Source: Rhododendron vialii
Lineage: Eukaryota > Streptophyta > Magnoliopsida > Ericales > Ericaceae
Assembly (NCBI RefSeq): GCF_030253575.1
Contig: NC_080568.1
Coordinates: 20,360,501-20,424,500 of the forward strand
Length of the DNA: 64,000 bases
Direction: 5' to 3'
Shown: positions 10,921 to 22,356 of the stretch, piece after piece
Layout: each line of letters starts with the position of its first letter
Numbering within the stretch: the stretch's first letter is position 1
Notes under the pieces: model-generated
Seen by the model: the letters and a program-made list of their open reading frames with translations, nothing else
Database searches by the model: none
What the model was told of the DNA's origin: nothing
Made by a program: the position numbers and the translations under genes

Positions 10921-13292
10921 GGTATATCTTATTTATAATTTTTACAATGGTGGGAATATTTATTTGCTAAGGGAAATATTTGGGAGTTTGGCTCGACTAA
11001 TTTCCTTATTCACGTGCAGTTTCTAGTCAAACCCACCCATAGGTAAGCCTACATAAAAATGATTTGTTTGGAAAAGGGTTTTTCTCAGCCTTTTGGTTAT
11101 TTTGGTTTCGTGCTAGTTGTTTGGATTTCAAAATTGTAGTTTAGTCTATACGGTGTTTGAAGTCACTTTGTTTTTGCTTCAAATCGAAGTATCGGAATAA
11201 ACCGGTCAAAATGAACCAAGTCGAACCAAACTAGAAATTTGGTTCTCAAAATGTCCAAACCAGAACCAAGCCGAACCAAACAGGAAATTTGCTTCTCAAA
11301 ATGTCCAAACCAAAACGCCTGGTTTAATTTAAAACAGACGTCCGGCTTAACTTAACATAGGCCTAATCTGGATGATAACCAACCATTTATGTCTCTACGC
11401 GAGGGACAAGTTTTGTCGCAGGTTATTCTCCACCAGAGACGGCCTCCCAGACTTGGCTTTTCCGATTCAAACCCATCACCATCGTGGTTAGCACTATTGC
11501 TTTCCAGTCCCTTGTTGAACGCTTCTCTTCTTCCCTCAGGTCTCTCTCATGCGCGCGCACACGGGTACAGCTCTCCACAGTGGGACCAGAGGGGTTTTTG
11601 GTAAAATGGGAGCAGGATACAATTTGGATTGGAGGGTGTGTCCAAAATTAATACCTCTCCACCCGGATATACATATCCCAGCCAAAACATATCCAGCGTG
11701 CAAAATGCAAACAAGCGAGGAGTATCCGGCTTGCAAAATGCAAATAAACAGGCTGTAAATATTGTAGTAGGAGAATAATACCCTACTTATCCCGACACAA
11801 CTGCGTACATTTAGACATTTAGTACAGCCCCACAAACATGAACATAATTTACTGAAATGCAAAAAACTTGTTGTTTCGCTAATAATCCACTTGGATTATT
11901 TTTTGTTTTTATTCAATAAAAATTTGTATTCGTTAGTTTTGTGCCAATTTGTGAATTATTGATTCGTCTTGGCGAGAGAATCGGAAAAATAAAAAAGTTT
12001 GACCCAAACTAAATTCTTTTTTGAATAAAGCAAAAAAAAAAAGGTTTGTTGACATGTTTTTACCTTTATTCACATAGTTCAATATACTTGTACATATTTT
12101 CATATAGTTTTCACATACTCCAACTCATGTTGAGATCCTTAATCACCGCCTACCGGAGAGGAGCTGTTGTAGGTATTGAGTAAATGCAATTCCAAAGTTC
12201 CCATTGAGAGATTGATAAAGTCATCTTCATGATTGACTCTGGACTCTTAGGGCACCTCACTTCTATCTTTTAGATCTTGAATCAGCAGCAGAGTAGGACC
12301 ATGAGTGTAATTTCACCTGCACATCTTCAGCAAAGGCTTGCACCTCAATAATGCATCAAATATCCTGTATTTCCCCCACCTATGCTCAACTGAAGTTGGA
12401 TGAGATGAGACAGAAAAATTGTCCCACCCAAAGTCAACTGAGTTTGAAATTAAGCGAGCCTTGGCTTTTCAGTAAAATTAGGAGGCAGTACCAGCATCTC
12501 AGCAGCTGCATCATCAGGATCAATATGTTGACATACATTCCATATCGATCCTAGGCAATATCAAACAAGGAAACTCCCTATCACCTATTGCAAGGACACA
12601 ATTGAACTTATGAGAAAGCACAGTTTCTTCAAGGAGGGAATAATCCTTCAATCATAAGAGGCTTCCCATCGTATGTAGCAAGGAAAGCATGGATGTATGT
12701 CAATGCTTCAGAATCAGTATAATCATGAGACTACAACAGAGCTTTGACCAATGAAAGAGATTGACCTTATGGATAAACCCCTAACTAGACTGACCTGGTG
12801 ACAATATTGACTGACTACAAAGAGAAAAACATTTTTACTGAAGTTTCCGTAAATAAAGTTGACGGAAGTGAATCGCTACCGTCCAAAAGTGTTTGGACGG
12901 TCCAGATTTTAATGAAACTTTTTCAAGGAAAAGTTAATTGTGACCGGTCATAATTAAAAACGAATCTCAGCCATTGATTGCGCGAATAGACGGTTGAGAT
13001 TATGCCGCTCCGTGAACAAGCCGTGAAAAAGTCTATCTCGACTACAAAAAGCAAAACCAACACCTGAGAGATAAAGTTTAACTTGAGAAGACAAACCATG
13101 AGGAAAAAGAAAAACTCTATGCTTATGACTCCCCCAGCTGCAACGGTCCTTGGTTACACGATAAACCACTGAACGTTGGAGACAACAGACATGAACCCAG
13201 AGCTAAAAATGAGACACAAGAAAACAAATTTTGAGGAAACACTGAGCAGAGAGCCAGAGACTAACACCTTATCTTGACGTTGACAATACTAC
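10921..13292. other. intergenic, no supported gene
   Basis: At 11190-11330 there is a diverged internal tandem repeat (AACCAAGTCGAACCAAAC / AACCAAGCCGAACCAAAC, each followed by TCTCAAAATGTCCAAACC). At 12830-12960 there is a fragment related to the palindromic MITE at 22157-22356 (ACCGTCCAAAAGTGTTTGGA). The minus strand at about 12180-12800 has short coding-like stretches described under findings. I see no complete gene. Confidence 0.5.
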
Positions 13293-13496
13293 TAAAGAGC
13301 ATTGATATTTCTTGTATTTCGAAAACTTAACTTTATTAGCCAAGTCCACAGGTATAAATAAGTTACAACAATGAGATAAGGATTACAATTGAAACCTTCA
13401 AAAACTAAATATATTAGTATATCCTAAGCTACAACTAACAACTTGAAAGAATGATAATTATCCTAAGCAACAGCATTATTATCCTTATCCTTTACA
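13293..13496 (-). repeat. copia 3' LTR
   Basis: 204 bp; on the minus strand it begins TGTAAAGGATAAGG and ends CTCTTTA. It is preceded by the polypurine-like TTGCGGGGGCG. It pairs with the LTR at 17800-18006; about 13 substitutions and a 3-base length difference separate them. Confidence 0.92.
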
Positions 13497-14760
13497 CGCC
13501 CCCGCAAGATGGGGCTCCCATCGGAGACACCAATCTTGCACCGTAGAAGTGAAAGACGTTGGCGAGACAGTGGTTTGGTCAGGGCATCAGCAAGTTGATC
13601 TGCGGTAGCAACGTGAGAGACTTGAAGAAGGCCTTTGGAAACCAAATCACGCACGAAATGGAAGTCAATTGCGATGTGTTTCATGCGAGAGTGGAACACA
13701 GGATTAGCACAAACGTAGGTGGCCCCAACATTGTCGCAGTAGATTATAGGGGCTTTGGTGAGAGAAACACCAAGTTCACCGAGTAAGGATTGTAGCCACA
13801 ATAGCTCAGCAGCTGTGGCTGCCACTGCACGGTATTCAGCCTCAGTAGATGACCGAGAAACAGAACGTTGTTTACGAGAGCTCCACGAGATGGCATTACC
13901 AGATAAATGATGTAGGCAGTGGTAAAGGTGCGGTCATCATGATTGCCAGCCCAATCGGCATCCAAGTATGCATGCAAAAATGGAGTAGCTTGACGTTTGA
14001 GAAAAAGGCCATGAAAGATGGTGCCTTTGAGATACCGAAGGAGTCGCTTCGCCGCTGTCCAATGCATTTCAGTAGGTTTGTGCATAAACTGGGACAGTTT
14101 GTTGACCGCAAAAGCAATATCCGGGCGCGTAATGGAAAGATATTGGAGAGCCCCAATGACACTACGGTAATCACTGGCATTAGTTGACGAGGAGCCATCA
14201 TGCAGGGTGAGAGACCCACTCGTCGGCAGCAGAGTACTTACAGCTTTGGCACTGTCCATGTGTGTCCGAGCAAGGAGGTCATGAATGTATTTATGTTGAG
14301 ATAGAAACAACCCCTTAGGAGTGGAAAGAACCTCAACCCCAAGAAAATAGTGAAGGTCTCCCAAGTCCTTAGCAGAAAATCGACGAGAAATGGCACCAAT
14401 GAACCGCGAGATAAAACTCGAATCACTCCTAGTTATAATAAGATCATCTACATAAACAAGGAAATAGGCTAGAATTCCATCATGTTGATATATAAACAAA
14501 GAGGTGTCCGACCTGGAATTGATAAAGTTATATGATAGCAAAAAAGAACGTAGTTCAGTATACCATGCTCGCGGAGCTTGCTTGAGGCCATAAAGAGACT
14601 TGCGGAGTTTGCAAACATGAGACGGACAATACGAATCAATAAATCCTGATGGTTGAGACATATAGACTTCTTCAGAGAGAGAGCCATGGAGGAAAGCATT
14701 ATTAACGTCAAGTTGGCAAAGCGGCCAACCTGGTTCGGGTAGTGTGTTTGGTGGTGGCAT
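13463..14760 (-). pseudogene. copia reverse transcriptase and RNase H, truncated and frameshifted
   Basis: The frame from 14760 contains GWPLCQLDVNNAFLHG, SLYGLKQAPRAWY and the catalytic YVDD at 14454-14443. The N-terminal part of the RT domain, about 100-130 residues in the family, is missing: the linker FKPKQIHATTKHT is joined directly to PEPGWPLCQLDV near 14740, with a frame change. RNase H begins at HAYLDADWAG, shifts frame near 13900, and resumes as the 13825-13463 frame ([28 protein letters not shown]). Confidence 0.9.
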
Positions 14761-15087
14761 GTATTTGTTTGGGTTTGAAGATGTGATTCTGAGATCGGGT
14801 GGTCATGGAATAAGCTCGGGTTGGGGTTTTTTTCAGAGTAGGAGATGAATTTAAATCCACAATTAAGTGTAACCCTTGGGTTGGCGGTAATTTGGACTTA
14901 TTACAGGCTGGACTTTGAAGGTGCCGGGTAGGAGGAGAATGTGGAGAAATGCATTCCAATTGGGTATTTGGCTGGGAGGATAGATCATGTGAAGTTTGGG
15001 ATAAAGTGGGACTCTTTGTAGTATTATAATTCAAATTTGAAGTAGAGGTGTGGGGATGAGGTTTTGGTGGGGATTTGGTTGGGGAAT

Positions 15088-16525
15088 TTAAATGTGAAGA
15101 TAACGGTTGGACAATGTTATCCAAATGAGACGTGGAGCTGTGGGAATTTGGGGAGGTAGAATTGGTTTGTGGGCCATGAGGGCAATATTTGATGCAGAAA
15201 ATATTGGTGTATGGCTAGGAATTATAGTATGGGAAGGGGGACTGTGAGGCACAGACGGTGAGCATGAGGGCAAAGAGGGTGCACTCTCAATGGGCTTAGG
15301 CAAATGCGTAGACGAGCCATGCATGACGGGCACATGAAAGGTGGATGGAGCTGATGTAGTAGAACTGGGTGACCATGTTTCTATAGTGCTGGAGATGACT
15401 TGGGGTTGATTGGAGTCAAGTGTCGAAAAAGGGAAAATAGACTCATCAAAAATGACATGACGGGAGATAAAAATGCGCTGAGTAGATGGGTCAAAACATT
15501 TATATGCACTTTGGGTGAGAGTGCAACCAAGGAAAATGCACGGGCGAGACCGAGGTTCAAGTTTGTTGTGCGTATAAGGTCTTAACCATGGATAGCACAA
15601 GCAACCAAAAATACGTAATTTGTTGTAATTTGGAGCTAGAATCACCAAAAGGGCTGCAAATGGTGAAATTGTATTTGGTAAAATTGGTGTGAAAAGCCGA
15701 TTAATGAGATAAACAGCAGTTTGAAAAGTATAGGACCAAAAATTTAATGGAAGAGATGCTTGATGCAAAAGAGTTAACCCAGTTTCAACAATGTGACGGT
15801 GACGTTGTTTAGCCAAACCATTATGTTGTGGAATGTAAGAAGGGGTGGATAAATGAGAAATGCCAAAGGAGGCAAAAAATTTGCGAAGTTTTTGATATTC
15901 TCCCCCACCATCAGAATAAGTGGATACAATGGATGTTTTAAAATAATTTTCCACTAGTGCCTTGAATGCGGGAAATAAGGTAAATACTTCAGATTTACAC
16001 TTAAGGGGATAAAACCAAATATACTTCGTAAAATGATCAACAAAATGACATAGTAGTGATAACAGTCAATAGACGGAACAGGAGCCGGACCCCAAACATC
16101 CGTGTAAATAAGATCAAGAGGAACACGACTCTTATGAGAAAAGAAATTAAAAGGGAGCTTGTGGCTCTTATTACACTGACATGAATTACATGAGGTGAAA
16201 GGTTTAGAACTAGACGACAACGGCAAGGAAAAATGCTTGATAAGATGGTGAAGAGTACGAGCAAAGGATGACTGAGACGTTGGTGCCAGTCATGCAAGGC
16301 AGCCTTAACACCAACCATAGCTAACGGCTTTATTTTGGAGAGATGCAAGGACTTTGGCCACTCATACACATCATCTTTATTCGGGTCTTGAATGAGAGTC
16401 TCCCGGGTGCGCAAATCCTTCACAGAAAAATGAGATGGAAAAAATTCAATGGAAGTTTGATTAGTTTTGCAGAATTGAGAAACGGAAATCAAAATTTTTT
16501 TCCATGGAAGGAACACACAAAACAT
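15088..16525 (-). pseudogene. copia gag-pre-integrase and integrase, broken
   Basis: GAG-pre-integrase (HDWHQRLSHP) and the zinc-binding CNSCQCNKSHKLPF stretch sit at about 16300-16160, then LIYTDVWGPAP carries the first catalytic Asp. Frameshifts follow. The core resumes at 15954 with STYSDGGGEY (second Asp) and PQHNGLAKQRHRHIVETG. Where the family has LAERRHRHI, this copy has LAKQRHRHI, so the catalytic Glu is a Lys (codon 15810-15808). The integrase C-terminal extension and linker continue to 14708. Confidence 0.9.
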
Positions 16526-17699
16526 TGGATAACGAAAAAGTATGAGAGGGAGTAGGAAGCTTAGTAGAACCCGAGTGACTAATACTCAAACCTGAACCAT
16601 CACCAATGATAATATTATCAGGGCCGTCATATTCGAAATGCATGGATAAATTGCTGAGATCGGTGGTCACATGGTGGGAGGCGGCAGAGTCAATGAGCCA
16701 ATTGTGGGGTATGGAACTGGTAGTGACAGTGCAATTCGCTATAGGATCTTGGGTTTGGAGTGGCCGAGCATGTGGACACCGTTTGGCAGTATGACCCTGT
16801 TGATCACAAAGTTGGCAGAATCCTATGTAACTACCTTTGTAGCCTTGGCTTGGTGGCTGGTCATGGCGACGATTTTGGCTGGGGTTGGATCCTTGGTTGT
16901 TGCGAGGTTTGAAGTTTTGGGACCGATTTTGGGAACTCGGTCGATTGTTTATGAAGCAGCGAGGAGACTGGAAATTGTTGGAGCGATGGGTGGAATTGGC
17001 TGTGATCACCTGAGGGGTGGATTGGGCAGTCTGTTTTTGGAGGAAGGCTTCATAATCAACAAGCTTATCATGAAGTTCTTCGAAGGAAATGTCAGATTTG
17101 CGAACGCGAAGAGCACCAACAATGTCCTTGAACTCACTACCGATGCCGTTGAGAATGTAGAGGTGGAGGTCATCCTCGCTTACAGGCGCATCAATGAGAG
17201 TGAGCTCATCGGAGGTAGTTTTGATAGTCTGCAAATACTCAGCCATAGGCTTGGAGTCACGAGGTTTTGCTAGACGGTCCTTGAGACTCATCATCCGAGA
17301 GCGAGAGCGATTGGCATAAAGTTTGGTGAGCTTCGTCCAAGCTTCATGCGAGCTGGTGGCGGAGGCAAGCAAAGGAGTCACTTGTTCTGAAACAGAGGCA
17401 AAAATTGCATGCAACAAGAGTTGATCTTGTCGCCGCCACAAAGTGTAGGCCGGGTTTGCAGCTTCTTCTATTGTCTTTGGCGGGCATGGATAAGAGCCAT
17501 CAACATAGCCTATGAGGTCATACCCAATGAGAACGGCATTGAACTGCGCACGCCACGAGAGATAGTTCAATTATGTGAGTTTGAGAGGGAGTTGGGCAGC
17601 AGCGTTTATGGAGACCAAAACTTGGTTGGAAACCACTGATTGAGGTGTTGAACTGACAATGAGTTCTACCAAAGAAGTTGGTTTTTGTTTGTCAGCCAT
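16461..17699 (-). pseudogene. copia gag and protease, broken
   Basis: The gag ATG is at 17699. The frame runs for 42 codons to a TAA at 17573-17571, in a place where the family has a coding residue just before NYLSWRAQF. It then continues to 16461. The UBN2-type gag is followed by a zinc knuckle FCQLCDQQGHTAKRCP (CX2CX4HX4C) at 16820-16773 and a protease motif WLIDSAASHH near 16700-16670. The family's usual DSG is DSA here. A frameshift near 16510 moves the continuation (ISVSQFCKTNQ, gag-pre-integrase) to another frame. Confidence 0.9.
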
Positions 17700-17799
17700 G
17701 AAGATAGAGAAAAGCAAGGAGATAGAAAAAGGACAAAAGAAAAAAAAGAAAAAAAAAAAGGATCGGTTTTACTCCTGGAGAGTTTTTGCTCTGATACCA

Positions 17800-18006
17800 T
17801 AAAGAGCTTCGATATTTCTTGTATCTCAAAAACTTAACTTTATTAGCCAAGTCCATAGGTATAAATAATTTACAACAATGAGATAATGATTACAATTGAA
17901 ACCTTCAAAAACTAAATACTATTCTATTCTATCCTAAGCTACAGCTAACAACGTGAAAGAATGATAATTATCCTAAGCAACAACATTGTTATCCTCATCC
18001 TTTACA
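17800..18006 (-). repeat. copia 5' LTR
   Basis: 207 bp; on the minus strand it begins TGTAAAGGATGAGG and ends CTCTTTA directly before the primer binding site TGGTATCAGAGC. Confidence 0.92.
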
Positions 18007-18015
18007 TGCAACTAC

Positions 18016-18970
18016 GACCCAAAACTTGAGACAATCACTAAGCAAGCAAAAAAAAAACACTGACCAACACAAAACTGACAAATATTGCTTAATTCAATTG
18101 CGCCTTTCAAAGCGTGTATCTAATGGGGTGCACTTTTGCTAGTGAAAAGAAAAAGACTAGAAGTAGGGTAAAACGGTGTGCCATATCATACGCACTAATT
18201 AAGAAAGAGTCTAAGGTCGGGTTGGACGACATACATTTTTTTAACTACTCATCTCTAAAAAATTGATGCACTCTTCAATGCAACTAGTATTCCAAAAAGT
18301 GGTGATGTTTATGTGTTGCGCCAAAACCAATAGAGAAGAAAAGCAAATTAAGAGAATGAGATCAGTGAGAAGAGTGAGAGGTGCAACCATGCGAGACAAC
18401 AAGGTGCTCATCCTTCAATCCGTGAAGGAATAAGCTCTCCCCTCGACAATCACACACCACCAAGGACCCGAAGGAACAAATACAAAAGATGATGGTTGGC
18501 AACTTGGCATCTATGAAAACCCTCTATCCAAACTACCACATACTACACACAAGCAGGCAAAAAATTCAGAGATTACAACTTCGAGAACATCATGAGTCAT
18601 TCAAAGCATCGTTATTGCATCCTCAAAATAATAGGCATCATCCACAACATATCTTGCACACAGAAGACCACAATTTTGTTGATTACAATACTCAGCTTCT
18701 GGAAAGAAAAAAAAATGCAGTGACAAAAGCTGCAACATGCCTTCAACTCCTCTTAAAAGCTGCACACAAAAAAATCATCAGGAAACAAATAATAAAGTTC
18801 TACATAAATTCAACCCCATATAAACTTACCCCATTTTAAAACGAGATTTCAGGATTGCAGTTTCAGCAAAGTTAAACATAACATCAGCAAGCTTAAGGAG
18901 GTCTGAGGGCTAAAAACACACACACAAAACATTAAAACATAATCTATCCAAAAATAAAATAAATCAATTA
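18016..18970. other. intergenic, nothing recognised
   Basis: AT-rich, A-rich on the plus strand. A 116-codon frame at 18489-18839 has low complexity and no family resemblance, so it is not called. No mobile-element ends were seen. Confidence 0.5.
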
Positions 18971-18971
18971 G

Positions 18972-19460
18972 AGGGTGTTCCGGTTTACCCCCTTAAAAAA
19001 TAAGTACTTATTTGCAATTTTCAAGCTTAAAAATAATAGGCTTACTGAAATAAAATAAAAATGCAATATGGATCATGTTTGATAAATTTCGATGAGATTT
19101 ATCAAACCCTGCAAAAAAAATTAAAAAATTATTTTCGTAAACTCATTATTTTTAAGCTTGAAAATAGGTCCTTATTTTTTTAGTATTTTTTTGGAAAAGT
19201 GGAACGGGACTTCCAGATTCTCAAATAAGTACTTAAAAATAATAGGCTTACTGAAATCAAAAAAATATGCAATATGGATCTTATTTGATAAATTTCAATG
19301 AGATTTATCAAACCCTGCAAAAACAAATTAAAAAATTATTTTCGTAAACTCATTATTTTTAAGCTTGAAAATAGGTCCTTACTTTTTTAGTAATTTTTTG
19401 AGAAAGTGGAACAGGACTTCCAGATTCTCAAATAAATACTTAAAAAATAAGGACCTATTT
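18972..19460. mobile_element. tandem palindromic MITE-like repeat
   Basis: Two units of about 220 bp (about 18999-19211 and 19222-19437) follow each other, and the start of a third is seen. Each has inverted arms (TCAAGCTTAAAAATAATAGG against CATTATTTTTAAGCTTGAAA) and shares GATGAGATTTATCAAACCC. The outer end GTGTTCCGGTTTACC pairs with the inverted form of AAGTGGAACNGGACTTCC. It has no coding content and looks like a MITE duplicated in tandem. Confidence 0.7.
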
Positions 19461-19735
19461 TCAAGTGTTAAACAACTGTATTTTTTTTTTGGGTCTAAAG
19501 TGTCATCTTACATGAACTTTTTTCAACATCGATCGGCCCATGTTTTTATAATCTTCCGATTCGTCTTGTCGAGAGTCTCGTCAAGACGAACAATTAACCC
19601 CAGAAAGTACAAAAAAAAGCTAAACAAAAAGTTATGAAAAATAAAAAAATACCTAAATAAATTCTGGACAAATAAGTTTACAAGATTGCTGCCTTAGTAT
19701 CCCATTGGGTGTTAAAGGTGGTTTGGATTAAGTTA

Positions 19736-21019
19736 GGGCATCTCAACTCCTTACTCAATTTTTTACCCAAAGTTGAGTAAAAATTTGGGTAAAAACTTGA
19801 TTTGGCATGAAGCAATTTAATGGCCAAATACAAATCTAGGTATTAATTTGAGTAAAAATTTCATTAATAGCATAGTTGTAAATTAGAGGGGGAGAAAATA
19901 ACTTTCAAAATTTGAGTAAGAATTTGTTTCAAACCAAATTTGGGGAGAAATTTGAGTAAAACTCAAATTTGGTATGAGTTTGAGTAAGGGAAAAAATCCG
20001 AAATGGTTCATATAGTTTAGTGTTTGTGTCTACTTGGTCCCTGTAATTTGAATTGGCTCAATTTACACTCAACAGTTTCCATTTTGTTCCAACTTGATCC
20101 AATTACTAACTACTGTTAGCCTCCGTTAACCTCAGACACAATTAATGGCTCCATTTTCTAGGGAATTACCAAACTCTTTCTTCTCTGACCTCGCAGACCT
20201 AAAGCCTTTTTCCTAAAAAACAAAACAGAGTCAATCTTTTTTAAAAATTGAGTTCTCTGGCCCGTGTTCTTTTTTCTAAAATACTTGAATTATTCTTCTA
20301 ATATTCAAGAGGTGACCAGACACACCTAAACTCTATACCTTGTGGAGACTCTAAGTTTTTTTCTAAACCCCTTTTGTGGCCTGAACCACCGTCGGACCTG
20401 ATTCTCCTTTACCTGGAGATATGGAGGCAGCTTGATGAAATCTCGATCCCTTTTTAAAATAAAACCCACTTTATTTTCTAAAATTCAAATATTTTTCAAA
20501 AATATCCGAACCCCTTTTATAGAATACAAAACTCCTTATTTTCATTTCTTTTCAAGAACCACGTCGCAATCCATAGGAATCAGACTACTTATCCAGGCCC
20601 TAATCCCTCTTGCCCCTTCTCCCCGAAGACGAACGAGATACGTTTCGATCGAAGGTAAAATCCCGGGCGCGACAAATGGAGAATGAAAGTCGTGAAAAAA
20701 AAATGAAGAATGGTTGAGAGGTATATTAGGGCAAGAGGAGAATGACAGATTACGGTTTTAACCTAGAAAATGGGCCATTCATGTCTGGGGTTAATGGAGT
20801 CTAATGGCAGTTAGTAATTGGGCAAAGTTGGAACAAAATAAAAACTATAGAGTGTAAATCGAGCGAATTCAAACTGCAGGGACCAAGTTGACACAAACAC
20901 CAAACTACAAAGATCATTTCTGTTTTTTTCCTTTTGAGTAAAAAGTGGAGTGGTGTTTTCGGTGATTTTTACTCAAATTTAAATTTGAGTTCAAGTTTGA
21001 GTAGGGAGTGGAGATGCTC
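19736..21019. mobile_element. Tourist-like MITE (PIF/Harbinger), interrupted
   Basis: TTA target duplications at 19733-19735 and 21020-21022. Terminal repeats: GGGCATCTCAACTCCTTACT at the left and, inverted, GAGCATCTCCACTCCCTACT at the right. Without the 954 bases brought in by the nested element it would be about 330 bp. The interior is built of GAGTAAAAATTTG-like words in both orientations. Confidence 0.85.
19988..20932. mobile_element. non-autonomous Mutator-type element (MULE) nested in the Tourist MITE
   Basis: 945 bp, flanked by the exact 9-bp duplication TTTGAGTAA (19979-19987 and 20933-20941), the hallmark of Mutator insertion. Long terminal inverted repeats of about 190 bp start GGGAAAAAATCCGAAATGG on the left and AGGAAAAAAACAGAAATG on the right, and share GTGTTTGTGTC-ACTTGGTCC. 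The central 500 bp (about 20190-20690) is unlike the arms. Part of it, read on the minus strand from about 20674, begins TGTCGCGCCCGGGAT and could be captured LTR sequence. No transposase is present. Confidence 0.88.
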
Positions 21020-21545
21020 TTATACATTATCAAGTGATTTTTAGGCAAAGGGGGACGAGGGTACAAGGGCGGCCGGCCCCTGCACTGCATACCTCTCAAT
21101 TATCTCACGAACTATATTTTCAGGTTGATTTCGAAAAGTTATATAGAATTGGCCCAACAAGTCAGAATTTTTTTTGATAAAGTTTTTATGTATGTGTGAA
21201 AAAAAAATCACCTAATTTTAAGAAGTTGACCATTTTCAGACGTGGTTGTAACATTAAATGCTAGTATTATGTACTCCTATATGTTCACAATTTTGCCTTT
21301 TTCTCAGAACTAGTAAGTTATATTATAGACTATCTTTTTTGTTATTATCGTAAAAATACATGTGATTCAGGCCCCCATTGAGGACAGATTCTGCGTCCGC
21401 CACTATTTTTAGGAATCTTTTATTAAGTGTTAAGTGTTAACTATGGTTAAAGTAAGAGTGGGTTAGTGCAAGGCTCATAAGATGCTACCAATAGAGTGGG
21501 ATTGTTCACCCTCCTTTGTAGGGGTGAAAAAATTAGGACTTGTTA

Positions 21546-22145
21546 GAGCATTCACAGTGGTATAATCAAAACTAAAATGTTGCTAATGTTAGCAATATTT
21601 GTTCAAAAAAGAGCTCACATTAGAATAACCAAACTTAGCAATCTCTTAACAACTAATCAAATTTTGGTTATTGGATAATCAAAATTAGCATCTTTTTGCT
21701 GATAATCAAATTTAGTTGTCCCCACATTTCCATTTTCAACATATTTCTAAAAAAATACTTTTAAAAACAGTTTTTATTTTTTTTATTAAAAACAGTTTGT
21801 TTCAAAAAAAATTATTAAAACTTTTTTTTTTTCAAAAACTACTCCCAAAAACTTTTCCCAAGAATTGTTTTTTTTAATCAAAGTTTTCAAAAAATACTGT
21901 TTTCTTTTTTTTTAATAATCTATTTTTATTAGTTTGAAAATTATTTTAAAAAATTGCTTTCTATGTCACAGTTTTTAGATTTTTATAAGTTGAAAAAGTA
22001 ATGTGGCAAGTTTTGATTATTCAATTTTGATTGTACCATTATGGACCTCTATATTGTTAACCTTAGCCACTCCTTAAATGGAAAATCAAAAGATGATGTG
22101 ACAACTTTTGATTATCCATTTTGTATTATTCCACTATGGATTCTC
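21546..22145. mobile_element. Tourist-like MITE, about 600 bp
   Basis: TTA at 21543-21545 and 22146-22148. Left end GAGCATTCACAGTGGTATAA; inverted right end GAGAATCCATAGTGGAATAA. A second right-end-like stretch (TTGATTGTACCATTATGGA) near 22030 suggests an internal duplication. The middle is AT-rich with poly-T/A blocks and no ORF. Confidence 0.82.
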
Positions 22146-22156
22146 TTAATGAGAAA

Positions 22157-22356
22157 ATCTTATTTACGGAGTGCTATAAACAAGTGTTTACAGTACTCAA
22201 TCGTGACTGTCCAAAACACTTTTGAATGGTCGGAATGTTAATGAAACTTTTTAAGGGAAGAGTTTCGTTAAAATTCAGACCATACAAAATACTTTTAGAT
22301 GCTGTGATTGGCTGGTGCTGCAAACATGCTGTTTACCGCACCTCCATAAATAAGTA
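22157..22356. mobile_element. palindromic MITE, about 200 bp
   Basis: Near-palindrome: TCTTATTTACGGAG at the left pairs with the inverted right end ACTTATTTATGGAG, and the arms continue with TAATGAAACTTTTTAAGG against its diverged inverse. Related sequence at 12830-12960 has the same ACTTTT-GGACGGTC core. It directly follows the Tourist element at 21546-22145. Confidence 0.65.

Larger units (their letters stand above)
13293..18010 (-). mobile_element. Ty1/copia LTR retrotransposon, defective
   Basis: A 4.7-kb element on the minus strand. LTRs of about 204-207 bp at 13293-13496 (3') and 17800-18006 (5') are roughly 93% alike by eye. The primer binding site TGGTATCAGAGC (17799-17788, initiator-Met type) touches the 5' LTR. 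A G-rich polypurine tract precedes the 3' LTR. ACTAC at 13288-13292 and 18011-18015 is the likely 5-bp target duplication, with four extra bases at the right end. Domain order on the minus strand is gag, zinc knuckle, protease, integrase, reverse transcriptase, RNase H, which is the copia order. The short LTRs and gag type suggest the Ale/Retrofit group, but that is a guess. Several lesions make it non-autonomous. Confidence 0.95.

Noticed and set aside
16671..17273. 200-codon plus-strand frame inside the copia gag
   Set aside because: It is antisense to a clearly recognisable gag with a zinc knuckle.
18489..18839. 116-codon plus-strand frame
   Set aside because: Low-complexity His/Lys/Asn-rich translation without recognisable domains.
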